Shown: positions 47,597 through 57,502 of the stretch, one piece after another
Layout of the letters: each line of letters opens with the position of its first letter
How positions within the stretch are numbered: the stretch's first letter is position 1
Translations under genes and position numbers: made by a program
The notes under the pieces: generated by a model
The model's database searches: none
Told to the model about the DNA's origin: nothing
What the model saw: the letters and a program-made list of their open reading frames with translations, nothing else
Assembly: GCF_000428045.1 (NCBI RefSeq)
Contig: NZ_ATZE01000011.1
Span: 77,170 to 141,169, forward strand
Length of the DNA: 64,000 nt
Origin: Sedimenticola selenatireducens DSM 17993
GTDB taxonomy: Bacteria > Pseudomonadota > Gammaproteobacteria > Chromatiales > Chromatiaceae
Reading direction: 5' to 3'

Positions 47597-49030
47597 TCAA
47601 CAGTGCTCCCCGACGCGTAAAATCTTCATCACGTTGGTGCCCCCCATGACCCCGTTGGTATCACCTTTGGTGATAATCAGGAGATCGCCGTTGCGCACGG
47701 CACCCCGCTGCAGCATCTCGTCCACGATTGCCTTGTTGATATCCTGGGCGCTATCGTTGGAGACATCAAAGCTGACCGGATAGACGCCCCTAAACAGGGT
47801 CACCTTGCGCCGGGTTGCCACGTGTGAGGTCAGGGCGTAGATCGGGATGCCGGAGCTGATGCGTGACATCCACATCGGCGTATAGCCGGTCTCGGTCCAG
47901 GCCGCGATAGCCGCCACATCCAGATGATTGGCGGTATACATGGCGGCCATGGCGATTGCCTCATCGATACGGCCGAACACGCTGTTCAGACGATGATGGG
48001 ATTTACGCACCTTGCGCTGCTTCTCCGCCTCACGGCAGATCTTGCCCATCGCCTCCACTGTCTGCACCGGGTAACGGCCGGCGGCCGTCTCCGCCGAGAG
48101 CATCACCGCGTCGGTACCGTCCAGGACCGCGTTAGCCACGTCAAACACCTCGGCCCGGGTCGGGATCGGATGTTCAATCATCGATTCCATCATCTGGGTG
48201 GCGGTGATCGCCACCTTGTTGCGCGAACGGGCCAGGCGGATCAGTCGCTTCTGCACCGCCGGAAGCTCCGCATCGCCAATCTCGACGCCCAGGTCGCCCC
48301 GGGCGATCATGATCGCCTCGGATGCGGCGATGATCTCCTCGATCACCTCCAGCGCCTCGGCCCGCTCCACCTTGGAGACAATGCCGCCACTTCCGCCCGC
48401 CTCGCGCAGCAGCGCCCGGGCCTGATCCACATCCTCGGCACTGCGCACAAAGGAGACAGCCAGATAGTCGGCCTCGATACTGGCGGCAAACCGGATATCC
48501 AGCTTGTCTTTGTCGGTCAGCGCCGGAGCCGAGAGACCGCCGCCCTGCTTGTTGATCCCCTTGCTGTTGGAGAGCTCGCCACCGGTCTCCACCTTGCAGT
48601 GAATCTCGGTCTCATTCACCTCGTTAACCCAGAGCACGATGGCCCCGTCGGCCAATACCAGGGTGTCACCCCGTTTCACATCCTTGATCAGTTCGGGAAA
48701 TGTCAGACCGACCCGCTGCTTGTCGCCCTCCTTGGGGCCACACCGGGTATCCAGGATGAATGGATCACCCTGCTCCAGAAAGACCTTACCCTCACGAAAT
48801 CCTGTGATGCGGATCTTGGGACCCTGCAGATCCACCAGTAAACCCACCTGACGGCCGCTGGCGCGCGCCCGGTCACGGACTATCTCGGCACGCTGCCGGT
48901 GCTCCTCATGGGTACCATGGGAGAGATTCAGCCGGACCACGTCCACCCCGGCACTAATCAGTTGATCCATTACCTTGGGGTCATCGGTAGCCGGACCCAG
49001 GGTAGCCAATATTTTGGTTCTTCTTAACAT
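47597..49030 (-). CDS. pyk: Pyruvate kinase
   Basis: Transfers phosphate from phosphoenolpyruvate to ADP. The 477 residues start with RRTKILATLGPATDD, include the substrate/metal site IMIARGDLGVEIGD near residue 245 and ATQMMESMIEHPIPTRAEV, then MLSAETAAGRYPV. The C-terminal allosteric domain is complete. Within the operon it lies between pgk and fba; a 12-bp-stem hairpin sits just before its ribosome-binding site GGAG. Confidence 0.96.
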   Translation of the reverse strand: MLRRTKILATLGPATDDPKVMDQLISAGVDVVRLNLSHGTHEEHRQRAEIVRDRARASGRQVGLLVDLQGPKIRITGFREGKVFLEQGDPFILDTRCGPKEGDKQRVGLTFPELIKDVKRGDTLVLADGAIVLWVNEVNETEIHCKVETGGELSNSKGINKQGGGLSAPALTDKDKLDIRFAASIEADYLAVSFVRSAEDVDQARALLREAGGSGGIVSKVERAEALEVIEEIIAASEAIMIARGDLGVEIGDAELPAVQKRLIRLARSRNKVAITATQMMESMIEHPIPTRAEVFDVANAVLDGTDAVMLSAETAAGRYPVQTVEAMGKICREAEKQRKVRKSHHRLNSVFGRIDEAIAMAAMYTANHLDVAAIAAWTETGYTPMWMSRISSGIPIYALTSHVATRRKVTLFRGVYPVSFDVSNDSAQDINKAIVDEMLQRGAVRNGDLLIITKGDTNGVMGGTNVMKILRVGEHC

Positions 49031-49039
49031 AGTTTCTCC

Positions 49040-49074
49040 GGAATCACCGTCCGATCCTCACAGACGGTGATTCC
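49040..49074 (-). other. Intercistronic hairpin between pgk and pyk
   Basis: GGAATCACCGTC (49040-49051) and GACGGTGATTCC (49063-49074) form a perfect 12-bp stem with an 11-base loop. On the transcribed strand it ends immediately before the GGAG of pyk, with no U-tract, so it is more likely to affect mRNA processing, stability or pyk translation than to terminate. Confidence 0.7.
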
Positions 49075-49082
49075 TCAGGTTG

Positions 49083-50264
49083 TCAGCCAGCCGCGCGTGA
49101 CTCGAGCATCTCGACAGCCGGCAGTTTTTTGCCTTCCAGAAACTCCAGGAAGGCGCCACCGCCGGTTGATATATAAGAGACGCGATCGGCAATGGCATAT
49201 TTATCCACAGCAGCCAGGGTATCGCCGCCGCCTGCAATCGAAAACGCCGAAGAGTCGGCAATTGCCATACCCAGGGTCTGGGTACCGGCACCAAACTGAT
49301 CGAATTCAAACACACCCACCGGCCCGTTCCAGACAATGGTGCCGGCGGATTTCATCATCCCGGCAAAGCGGGCCGCTGTCTCCGGCCCGATGTCAAAAAT
49401 CATATCGTCGTCCGCCACATCCTCGACCCGCTTGACGGTCGCCTCGGCCGATTCGGAGAACTCTTTGCCACAGACCACATCGGTAGGCACCGGAATCTCG
49501 CCACCCTTGGCCTTGGCTGCCGCCATCAGGCGCTTGGCCTCCGGAATCAGGTCGGCCTCATAGAGCGACTTGCCCACGTTGTAACCGGCCGCCGCAATAA
49601 AGGTGTTGGCGATGCCGCCACCGGGAATCAGCTGATCGACGATCTTGGACAGGGCGTCCAGCACCGTCAGCTTGGTGGACACCTTGGAGCCGCCGACGAT
49701 GGCCGCCATGGGACGGGCCGGGTTGTCCAGCGCCCGCCCCAGGGCATCCAGCTCGCCCGCCAGCAGCGGACCGGCACAGGCGGTCGGCGCGAAACTGCCG
49801 GCGCCATGGGTTGAGGCCTGGGCACGATGCGCCGTACCGAAGGCATCCATTACATAGATGTCACACAGGGCGGCATAGCGGCGCGACAGGGTCTCGTCGT
49901 TTTTTTTCTCGCCCACATTGAAACGGACATTCTCCAGCAGGACCACATCGCCGTTATTCATCTGTGGAGGAGTCTCCAGATAATCACTGACCAGCCGCAC
50001 ATCCTTGCCCAGGGCTTCACTCAGGTAACCGGCTACCGGTTGCAACGAAAATTCCTCGGCATACTCACCCTCGGTGGGTCGGCCCAGGTGGGACATCAGC
50101 ATCACCTGCGCCCCCGCCCTGACGCAATGTTCGATGGTCGGCAGGGAGGCGCGAATGCGCTTATCCGAGGCCACCTTGCCCGCCTTGATAGGCACATTCA
50201 GATCCTGGCGGATCAGCACCCGTTTTCCGGCAAGGTCAAGGTCGGTCATTTTGATTACGGACAT
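49083..50264 (-). CDS. pgk: Phosphoglycerate kinase
   Basis: Interconverts 1,3-bisphosphoglycerate and 3-phosphoglycerate with ADP/ATP; in the Calvin cycle it runs in the ATP-consuming direction. The 393-residue product has [11 protein letters not shown], the [12 protein letters not shown] segment, FAVGG-like [12 protein letters not shown], and the C-terminal [14 protein letters not shown] nucleotide loop. It follows gap after 170 bases that contain a long hairpin. Confidence 0.96.
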   Translation of the reverse strand: MSVIKMTDLDLAGKRVLIRQDLNVPIKAGKVASDKRIRASLPTIEHCVRAGAQVMLMSHLGRPTEGEYAEEFSLQPVAGYLSEALGKDVRLVSDYLETPPQMNNGDVVLLENVRFNVGEKKNDETLSRRYAALCDIYVMDAFGTAHRAQASTHGAGSFAPTACAGPLLAGELDALGRALDNPARPMAAIVGGSKVSTKLTVLDALSKIVDQLIPGGGIANTFIAAAGYNVGKSLYEADLIPEAKRLMAAAKAKGGEIPVPTDVVCGKEFSESAEATVKRVEDVADDDMIFDIGPETAARFAGMMKSAGTIVWNGPVGVFEFDQFGAGTQTLGMAIADSSAFSIAGGGDTLAAVDKYAIADRVSYISTGGGAFLEFLEGKKLPAVEMLESRAAG

Positions 50265-50350
50265 GGAAAAGATCTCCTGAGAACGCGTGTTTATTATTTA
50301 AAAGGGATTAGGTGAAACCAGCATTTCAACTAATGCCTCTGGTCGTAATC

Positions 50351-50389
50351 GACGGCCCCGGTACGATCGGTTCGTACCGGGGCGCCGTC
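50351..50389 (-). other. Long intercistronic hairpin between gap and pgk
   Basis: CCCCGGTACGA (50356-50366) and TCGTACCGGGG (50372-50382) form a perfect 11-bp stem with a five-base loop, and GACGGC/GCCGTC flanks extend it past a small bulge. There is no U-tract. Placement just after gap suggests an mRNA-stabilising or processing structure. Confidence 0.7.
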
Positions 50390-50434
50390 TGCCGGCGGTT
50401 CAGGGGCATTCCCCCGCCCCGCCAAGTCACGCGA

Positions 50435-51460
<1,026 letters not shown>

Positions 51461-51481
51461 TTACTGCAATCGGATCTTCAG

Positions 51482-51507
51482 GCCGGGGACGCCCGAGGCG
51501 CCCCGGC
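51482..51507 (-). other. Intercistronic hairpin between tkt and gap
   Basis: GCCGGGG (51482-51488) pairs with CCCCGGC (51501-51507), continued by CGCC/GGCG with one bulged base and a three-base loop. GC-rich, no U-tract. It is the third hairpin in a gap of this operon. Confidence 0.65.
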
Positions 51508-51517
51508 ACTATTTCAG

Positions 51518-53503
51518 TTAAAGTGTCTCTTCCACTGCCTTGACGACATTTTCAACGGTAAAGCCGAACTCCTTGAACAGTTGATCAGCCGGCGCAGACT
51601 CGCCAAAGTGGTTAATACCCACCACCTTGCGTGCATATTTGTACCAACCGTCTGTTACACCCGCCTCGACCGCAACGCGGGCAGTCACCGACGCCGGCAA
51701 GACCGACTCCCGGTAGGCCTCATCCTGGGCTTCAAAGGCATCCACCGACGGCATCGAAACCACCCGCACCCGGGTGCCCTTGCCGGCCAGTTCCGCCGCC
51801 GCATCCACCGCCAACCCAACCTCGGAACCGGTGGCGATAAGGATGGCATCCGGTGTGCCGTCACAATCCCGCAGCACGTAGCCACCCTTGGTGATATCAG
51901 CGATCTGCTGCTCATTGCGCTGCATGAACGGCAGTCCCTGGCGGGAGAAAATCAGGCAGGACGGTCCGCCACTTCTCTCGATTGCGGCCTTCCAGGCCAC
52001 GGCGGTCTCCACGCTGTCACAGGGACGCCACACCGACATGTTGGGGATCATGCGCAGGGTGGCAATTTGCTCGATCGGTTGATGGGTTGGACCGTCCTCA
52101 CCCAAACCAATGGAATCATGAGTATAGACAAACAGCGAACGCTGTTTCATCAGCGCCGCCATGCGCAGGGCATTGCGGGCATATTCGGAAAACATCAGGA
52201 AGGTGGCGCCAAACGGGATCAGACCGCCATGCAGGGCCACACCGTTCATGATGGCCGACATACCGAATTCCCGCACCCCGTAGTTGATGTAGTTGGAGTC
52301 GGGCGACTCGGCCCGCATCGGCTTGTAGCCGGACCATTCGGTCAGGTTGGAACAGCCCAGGTCGGCGGAACCGCCAAACAGCTCCGGCAACAGGGCGGCA
52401 TAACCCTCGATGGCAGCCAGCGAGGCCTGACGGGTCGCCGGACTCTTCGCCTCGGCATTCATCTTGGCGACAAATTCAGCGGATTTGGCCGCCCAGTCTT
52501 CCGGCAGATCACCTGCCATGCGCCGCTTGAACTCAGCGGCCAGTTCCGGGTGGGCTTCCTGGTAGGCGGCAAATTTGCTGTTCCAGGCCGCCTCGGCGGC
52601 AGCGCCCTTCTCCCGCGCATCCCAGCCGGCATAGATATCCTCCGGGACCTCGAAAGGCCCATGATCCCACCCCAGCGCAGCCTTGGTGAGATTGATCTCC
52701 TCGTCACCCAGCGGCGCCCCGTGACAGGCGTGACTGCCGGCCTTGTTGGGGGAACCAAAACCGATGGTGGTCTTACAGCAGATCAGAGTCGGCTTGTCGG
52801 TCATCGCCCTGGCGAACTCCAGCGCCTTGTTGATCGCCTCGGGGTCGTGTCCGTCCACATCAGGGATCACATGCCAGCCGTAGGCCTCGAAGCGCTTCGG
52901 AGTGTCGTCCTGGAACCAACCCTCAACATGACCATCAATGGAGATGCCGTTGTCATCCCAAACGGCAATCAGGTTGCCCAGCCCGAGGGTACCGGCCAGC
53001 GAGCAGGCCTCGTGGGAGATGCCCTCCATCAGACAGCCATCGCCGAGGAATACGTAAGTGTTGTGGTTGACAATAGTGTGGCCGTCGCGATTGAACTCGG
53101 CCGCCAGCGAACGCTCCGCGATGGCCATGCCGACGGCATTGGTGATGCCCTGGCCGAGTGGGCCGGTGGTGGTTTCCACTCCCGGCGCATAACCGTACTC
53201 CGGATGCCCCGGAGTCTTGGAATGGAGTTGGCGGAACTGTTTCAGGTCCTCAATGCTCAGGTCATAACCGGTCAGATGCAGCAACGAGTAGATCAGCATC
53301 GAACCGTGCCCATTGGAGAGGACAAAGCGGTCCCGGTCAGGCCACTTGGGATTCGCCGGATTATGCTTCATGTAGTCGTTCCAGAGGACCTCGGCGATAT
53401 CGGCCATACCCATGGGCGCACCGGGATGGCCCGACTTGGCCTTCTGGACCGCATCCATGCTGAGGGCACGGACGGCGTTTGCAAGATTTCTGCGTGAGGA
53501 CAT
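51518..53503 (-). CDS. tkt: Transketolase
   Basis: Thiamin-diphosphate enzyme moving two-carbon units in the pentose phosphate and Calvin cycles. The 661-residue protein has the N-terminal [19 protein letters not shown] segment, the ThDP/metal motif [13 protein letters not shown], and the pyrimidine-domain [19 protein letters not shown] motif. AGGAG precedes the ATG. It is the first gene of tkt-gap-pgk-pyk-fba, an order typical of autotrophic gammaproteobacteria, although no RuBisCO gene lies in the window. Confidence 0.97.
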   Translation of the reverse strand: MSSRRNLANAVRALSMDAVQKAKSGHPGAPMGMADIAEVLWNDYMKHNPANPKWPDRDRFVLSNGHGSMLIYSLLHLTGYDLSIEDLKQFRQLHSKTPGHPEYGYAPGVETTTGPLGQGITNAVGMAIAERSLAAEFNRDGHTIVNHNTYVFLGDGCLMEGISHEACSLAGTLGLGNLIAVWDDNGISIDGHVEGWFQDDTPKRFEAYGWHVIPDVDGHDPEAINKALEFARAMTDKPTLICCKTTIGFGSPNKAGSHACHGAPLGDEEINLTKAALGWDHGPFEVPEDIYAGWDAREKGAAAEAAWNSKFAAYQEAHPELAAEFKRRMAGDLPEDWAAKSAEFVAKMNAEAKSPATRQASLAAIEGYAALLPELFGGSADLGCSNLTEWSGYKPMRAESPDSNYINYGVREFGMSAIMNGVALHGGLIPFGATFLMFSEYARNALRMAALMKQRSLFVYTHDSIGLGEDGPTHQPIEQIATLRMIPNMSVWRPCDSVETAVAWKAAIERSGGPSCLIFSRQGLPFMQRNEQQIADITKGGYVLRDCDGTPDAILIATGSEVGLAVDAAAELAGKGTRVRVVSMPSVDAFEAQDEAYRESVLPASVTARVAVEAGVTDGWYKYARKVVGINHFGESAPADQLFKEFGFTVENVVKAVEETL

Positions 53504-53750
53504 ATGTCTCTCCTGTCTTTAGGATGGTTTAATAATTCTGTATTCCGCCCGGCCGGGATTGCCCTGTACCGGCGGCAGGAATCGCCTGCACGGCAGGCGA
53601 CTCCCATTAATTCATTGGCTGTAGCGATCCGGTCATATTTCCGACCCGAACCTGTCGCGTGGAGAGACCCCACCCGGGCGACACCACACCCGAAAACCGG
53701 CCCGGGGTGTCATTCTTGCGCCATCATCTTCGCAGGGCAAGCCAGATCCG

Positions 53751-53779
53751 CTTATGGGGGTAAAAACAGCATCCCACAA
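53751..53779 (-). promoter_or_regulatory. Candidate tkt operon promoter
   Basis: On the minus strand TTGTGG (53779-53774) and CATAAG (53756-53751) are separated by 17 bases; matches are three and four of six. The weak hexamers would suit an activator-dependent promoter. Confidence 0.35.
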
Positions 53780-53789
53780 CCGATATAAA

Positions 53790-53805
53790 GCATTGATTTC
53801 AATGC
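53790..53805. promoter_or_regulatory. Palindrome GCATTGA-TT-TCAATGC
   Basis: A perfect 7-base inverted repeat with a two-base centre lies about 10 bases upstream of the candidate tkt -35, a typical activator position. A CbbR or other LysR-type site is possible but not demonstrated. Confidence 0.45.
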
Positions 53806-53847
53806 ATATACGCTGTTTGCAACATGAATAAACGGTATGCGCGCCGG

Positions 53848-54405
53848 TTATGCGTCACGCCATTTTATCGAACAACCGATACTGGGGATTTGATCCTCCG
53901 GCCCCTTTCCTGTCATGGCAACCTGCCGCATCGCCTCAAACAGTTCACGCCGCGCATCGTCAGGCGCAGCCGCCTTGCCACTGGCATCCAGTCGCCCCCG
54001 GTACTGCAACTGCAGGTCGGCGTTGTAACCGAAAAAATCCGGCGTGCAGACTGCGCCATACTGCCTGGCCACCGCCTGGCTCTCATCCAGCAGATAGGGA
54101 AAAGGAAAGCGATATTGCCGGGAGACCCGAATCATATTCTCGAACGAGTCCTCTTCGTAGAGCGCGGGATCATTCGACATAATCGCTACCGCGTTGACCC
54201 CCAGGCTTGTAAGCTCCGCGGTATCTCGTACGATCCGTTCCCGCACCGCCTGAACATAGGGACAGTGGTTACAGATAAACATTACCAGCAGCCCTTTCTC
54301 GCCACGGCAGTCCGCCAGAGTCCAGCGTTTCCCGTCCACACCCGGGAGATCGAAATCGATCGCCGGCTGGCCAAAGTCACATACCGGAGTTTGCAGAGAG
54401 ACCAT
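53848..54405 (-). CDS. Thioredoxin-fold redoxin (AhpC/TSA-like)
   Basis: 185 residues from the ATG at 54405, preceded by GGGAGGG; a longer frame from 54441 is unlikely. The thioredoxin-like fold contains MFICNHCPYVQAV, with Cys-x-x-Cys at the usual active-site place, plus NDPALYEEDSFENM and a TPDFFGYN cis-proline loop. This matches the thioredoxin-family/redoxin proteins with an NHCPY motif. Probably a cytoplasmic peroxidase or thiol reductant; the substrate is unknown. Divergent from metK. Confidence 0.85.
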   Translation of the reverse strand: MVSLQTPVCDFGQPAIDFDLPGVDGKRWTLADCRGEKGLLVMFICNHCPYVQAVRERIVRDTAELTSLGVNAVAIMSNDPALYEEDSFENMIRVSRQYRFPFPYLLDESQAVARQYGAVCTPDFFGYNADLQLQYRGRLDASGKAAAPDDARRELFEAMRQVAMTGKGPEDQIPSIGCSIKWRDA

Positions 54406-54444
54406 GTTGCACCCTCCCGATCTTATTAGGCGCAAAAACAACGG

Positions 54445-54473
54445 AACATAATCCTACCTTAAAAGAATGGCAA
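54445..54473 (-). promoter_or_regulatory. Redoxin promoter
   Basis: On the minus strand TTGCCA (54473-54468, five of six) and TATGTT (54450-54445, four of six) are 17 bases apart and about 40 bases before the start codon. Confidence 0.6.
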
Positions 54474-54515
54474 GATTGATATAAAATTCTTATGGAAGCT
54501 ATTACTGTGGATTAA

Positions 54516-54544
54516 TTGACATTGATAGAGGCTGAGGCTAACTT
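54516..54544 (+). promoter_or_regulatory. metK promoter
   Basis: A perfect -35 TTGACA (54516-54521) is followed after 17 bases by TAACTT (54539-54544). The predicted start lies at about 54549-54551, directly at the 5' edge of the SAM-II-like aptamer. Confidence 0.65.
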
Positions 54545-54547
54545 AGG

Positions 54548-54604
54548 GCAGCGCCAATTTGACTCAGATTGCGGGCGCTCTATAAATACAGCTAAAGCGA
54601 GGGA
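54548..54604 (+). promoter_or_regulatory. SAM-II-type riboswitch upstream of metK
   Basis: AGCGCC (54550-54555) pairs with GGCGCT (54574-54579), enclosing AATTTGACTCAGATTGC; the 3' tail reads ATAAATACAGCTAAA and GAGGG. This order of AUUU-A, AUUGC, P1, AUAAAU, AGCUAAA and AGGG closely follows the SAM-II aptamer as I recall it from the metX crystal-structure RNA. SAM-II binds S-adenosylmethionine as an H-type pseudoknot. Its target here is the SAM synthetase gene. A terminator hairpin follows. Confidence 0.8.
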
Positions 54605-54623
54605 ACAGTTAAAGATCACTGTG

Positions 54624-54662
54624 AACCCGTCTTTAGCAATCGCTAGACGGGTTTTCTATTTT
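54624..54662 (+). terminator. Leader terminator (attenuator) before metK
   Basis: AACCCGTC (54624-54631) pairs perfectly with GACGGGTT (54646-54653); an inner TAGC/GCTA adds four pairs with an AATC loop. The U-rich tract TTTTCTATTTTC follows. It stands between the SAM-II-like aptamer and the metK ribosome-binding site, implying transcription attenuation. Confidence 0.8.
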
Positions 54663-54678
54663 CTGGAAGAAATAAATT

Positions 54679-55851
54679 ATGAGTGACTACATCTTTACTT
54701 CTGAATCGGTCTCCGAAGGCCATCCCGACAAGGTTGCAGACCAGATCTCCGATGCGGTACTGGATGCCATCCTTGCCCAGGATCCCAACCCGGAACATGC
54801 CCGGGTGGCCTGTGAGACCATGGTGAAGACCGGTGTGGTCATTGTCGCCGGCGAAATCACCACCGACGCCTGGGTCGACCTCGACGACCTGGTGCGCAAG
54901 GTGATCTGTGACATCGGCTACACCAGCTCGGACGTGGGCTTTGACGGCAGCACCTGCGCCGTCATGTCGTTGATCGGCAAGCAGTCCGGCGATATCGCCA
55001 TGGGCGTGGATCGCAAGGCGCCGGAAGAACAGGGCGCCGGTGACCAGGGACTGATGTTCGGTTATGCCACCAACGAGACCGATGTGCTGATGCCCGCCCC
55101 CATCACCTATGCCCACCGCCTGGTGGAGCGTCAATCGGAGATGCGTAAAAAACGGGTACTGCCCTGGCTCCGTCCCGATGCCAAGAGCCAGGTAACCCTG
55201 CGCTATGAGAATGGCGTGGTGACCGGCATCGATGCTGTAGTGCTCTCCACCCAGCATGACCCCGAAATCAAGCAGAGTGATCTGTACGAAGCCGTGATGG
55301 AGAACATCCTGCAGCCGGTGCTGCCGAAGGCCTGGCTGGACAAATGCCCGCAGAACAAGATTCATATCAACCCCACCGGCTCCTTCGTGATCGGCGGTCC
55401 GGTGGGCGACTGCGGCCTGACCGGGCGCAAGATTATCGTCGACACTTACGGCGGCATGGCTCGTCACGGCGGTGGCGCCTTCTCCGGCAAGGACCCCTCC
55501 AAGGTGGATCGTTCAGCCGCCTATGCCGGGCGCTATGTAGCCAAGAATATCGTCGCCGCCGGACTGGCGGATCGGTGTGAGATTCAGGTCTCCTATGCCA
55601 TCGGTGTGGCCGAGCCCACCTCCATATCCATAGAGACCTTCGGCACCGCCAAGATCGACGAGGCGAGGATTGCCCAGCTGGTGCGTGAACACTTCGACCT
55701 GCGTCCCTATGGTATTCTGCAGATGCTGGATCTGGTGAAACCGATCTATCAGAAGACCGCCGCCTACGGACATTTTGGTCGTGAAGAGCCGGAGTTCACC
55801 TGGGAACGCACCGACATGGCCGAGGCGCTGCGGGCAGAGGCCGGTCTGTAA
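54679..55851 (+). CDS. metK: S-adenosylmethionine synthetase MetK
   Basis: Makes SAM from methionine and ATP. The 390-residue product has the [15 protein letters not shown] motif near residue 14, the [10 protein letters not shown] segment, GAGDQG, and the [16 protein letters not shown] phosphate loop. GGAAGA precedes the ATG. It is the first gene of a SAM-cycle group and sits behind a SAM-II-like riboswitch and terminator; ahcY follows after a second riboswitch. Confidence 0.98.
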   Translation: MSDYIFTSESVSEGHPDKVADQISDAVLDAILAQDPNPEHARVACETMVKTGVVIVAGEITTDAWVDLDDLVRKVICDIGYTSSDVGFDGSTCAVMSLIGKQSGDIAMGVDRKAPEEQGAGDQGLMFGYATNETDVLMPAPITYAHRLVERQSEMRKKRVLPWLRPDAKSQVTLRYENGVVTGIDAVVLSTQHDPEIKQSDLYEAVMENILQPVLPKAWLDKCPQNKIHINPTGSFVIGGPVGDCGLTGRKIIVDTYGGMARHGGGAFSGKDPSKVDRSAAYAGRYVAKNIVAAGLADRCEIQVSYAIGVAEPTSISIETFGTAKIDEARIAQLVREHFDLRPYGILQMLDLVKPIYQKTAAYGHFGREEPEFTWERTDMAEALRAEAGL

Positions 55852-55865
55852 AGATCCATAAAACA

Positions 55866-55947
55866 CTCCTCCTCCTGAGAAGCGCTGCAACAGGTTCACC
55901 CTGCCAGGCTCAGGAGGAGGCTTCAAAAACCCATGAACGGCGCTTAG
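55866..55947 (+). promoter_or_regulatory. SAH riboswitch upstream of ahcY
   Basis: Matches the S-adenosylhomocysteine riboswitch. P1 is a perfect 12-bp stem (55868-55879 with 55909-55920); the core reads GAGAAGCGCTGCAACAGG, then CAGG/CCTG forms P2, followed by CCAGGCTC. The pseudoknot pairs AAGCGC (55880-55885) with GCGCTT (55940-55945) within the conserved AACGGCGCT. The family switches on SAH-recycling genes when SAH accumulates, which fits ahcY and metF downstream. A T6 run and the ahcY GGAG follow directly. Confidence 0.93.
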
Positions 55948-55965
55948 TTTTTTCGGAGACTAATC

Positions 55966-57381
55966 ATGAACGCCGTAGTAGAAAACAGCTTTACCGATTA
56001 CAAAATCGCCGACCTCTCCCTGGCCGAATGGGGCCACAAGGAGATCGCCATCGCCAACACCGAGATGCCGGGCCTGATGGCGCTGCAGGAGAAATACGGG
56101 GAGAGCAAGCCCCTTAAAGGCGCGCGCATCGCCGGCAGCCTGCACATGACCATCCAGACTGCCGTGCTGATCGAAACCCTGGTGAAACTGGGCGCCGAAG
56201 TGCGCTGGGCCTCCTGCAATATCTTCTCCACCCAGGACCACGCCGCGGCGGCCATCGCCGACCAGGGCATTCCGGTCTTCGCCTTCAAGGGTGAGAGCCT
56301 GGAGGATTACTGGGCCTATACCCACAAGATCATGGAGTGGCATGACGGCGGCACCCCGAACATGATCCTGGATGACGGCGGCGACGCCACCGGCCTGCTG
56401 ATCCTCGGCAGCAAGGCGGAAAAAGATATCAGCGTGCTGGACAACCCGGGCAGCGAGGAGGAGAAGGTGATGTATGCCGCCATCCGCGCTCGCCTGGCGG
56501 AGCAACCCAACTGGTATTCCAGCAACCTGAAGAACATCAAGGGCGTTACCGAAGAGACTACCACCGGTGTGCACCGGCTCTATCAGATGCAGGAGCGTGG
56601 CGATCTCCCCTTCCCGGCTATCAATGTCAACGACTCGGTGACCAAGTCCAAGTTTGACAACCTCTACGGCTGCCGCGAATCCCTGGTCGACGGCATCAAG
56701 CGCGCCACCGACGTGATGATCGCCGGCAAGATCGCCCTGGTGCTCGGCTACGGCGATGTCGGCAAGGGTTGCGCTCAATCCCTGAAAGGACTCGGTGCCA
56801 CCGTCTGGGTCAGCGAGATCGATCCGATCTGCGCCCTGCAGGCGGCGATGGAAGGTTATCGGGTGGTGAACATGGACGAGGCCTGCGCCGAGGCCAATAT
56901 TTTTGTCACCACCACCGGCAACTACCACGTGATCCAGCATGATCACATGGCGAGGATGCGCGACCAGTCCATCGTCTGCAATATCGGCCACTTCGACAAC
57001 GAGATCGATGTCGCCAGCCTGGAGCAGTACCAGTGGGAGAACATCAAGCCCCAAGTGGATCACATCATCTTCCCGGACGGCAAGCGGATTATCCTCCTGG
57101 CCGAGGGCCGGTTGGTCAATCTGGGCTGCGCCACCGGCCACCCCAGTTTTGTCATGTCCAACAGCTTCACCAACCAGACCCTGGCACAGATGGAGATCTG
57201 GAATAACACCGGCGGATACGAGAACAAGGTCTACACCCTGCCGAAGAAGCTGGATGAAGAGGTCGCCCGCCTCCACCTGGAGAAGATCGGCGTCAAGCTG
57301 ACCACCCTGAGCCAGGAACAGGCGGACTACATCGGTGTACCGGTAGAAGGGCCCTACAAACCCGAGCACTACCGCTACTGA
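55966..57381 (+). CDS. ahcY: S-adenosylhomocysteine hydrolase AhcY
   Basis: NAD-dependent hydrolase splitting the product inhibitor SAH into adenosine and homocysteine. The 471-residue product is the longer bacterial form. Landmarks: [14 protein letters not shown] near residue 85, the NAD-binding [32 protein letters not shown], and the C-terminal [14 protein letters not shown] lies seven bases before the ATG. It sits between the SAH riboswitch and metF. Confidence 0.98.
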   Translation: MNAVVENSFTDYKIADLSLAEWGHKEIAIANTEMPGLMALQEKYGESKPLKGARIAGSLHMTIQTAVLIETLVKLGAEVRWASCNIFSTQDHAAAAIADQGIPVFAFKGESLEDYWAYTHKIMEWHDGGTPNMILDDGGDATGLLILGSKAEKDISVLDNPGSEEEKVMYAAIRARLAEQPNWYSSNLKNIKGVTEETTTGVHRLYQMQERGDLPFPAINVNDSVTKSKFDNLYGCRESLVDGIKRATDVMIAGKIALVLGYGDVGKGCAQSLKGLGATVWVSEIDPICALQAAMEGYRVVNMDEACAEANIFVTTTGNYHVIQHDHMARMRDQSIVCNIGHFDNEIDVASLEQYQWENIKPQVDHIIFPDGKRIILLAEGRLVNLGCATGHPSFVMSNSFTNQTLAQMEIWNNTGGYENKVYTLPKKLDEEVARLHLEKIGVKLTTLSQEQADYIGVPVEGPYKPEHYRY

Positions 57382-57395
57382 TCGGCAACCGATCC

Positions 57396-57418
57396 GGCCC
57401 CGCTGGTACAGCGGGGCC
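57396..57418 (+). other. Hairpin between ahcY and metF
   Basis: GGCCCCGCT (57396-57404) and AGCGGGGCC (57410-57418) form a perfect 9-bp stem with a five-base loop right after the ahcY stop. No U-tract follows (ATCCTGATTTC), so it may set a 3' end by processing or only weakly attenuate. Confidence 0.6.
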
Positions 57419-57502
57419 ATCCTGATTTCACTATGGCAGCCCCCACCTTCGAACACTGTTCATCAAGGTGGCCCGCCGATTTTCATAGATCCATAGAAAC
57501 CG

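Larger units (their letters stand above)
53504..53847. other. 344-base region upstream of tkt
   Basis: No gene is supported. It contains a candidate tkt promoter (53751-53779), a palindrome upstream of it (53790-53805), a small GCCTGC/GCAGGC hairpin near 53584-53598, and outer AACAGC/GCTGTT repeats around the palindrome. The predicted tkt leader is about 240 bases, unusually long. Confidence 0.6.

Noticed and set aside
51581-53497. 638-codon open frame antisense to tkt
   Set aside because: Shadow of transketolase caused by high-GC codon bias; no recognisable domain and no ribosome-binding site.
54643-55467. 274-codon frame antisense to metK
   Set aside because: metK is conserved on the plus strand; the frame is a shadow.
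55960-57456. 498-codon open frame antisense to ahcY
   Set aside because: ahcY is unmistakable on the other strand and the product lacks any known motif.
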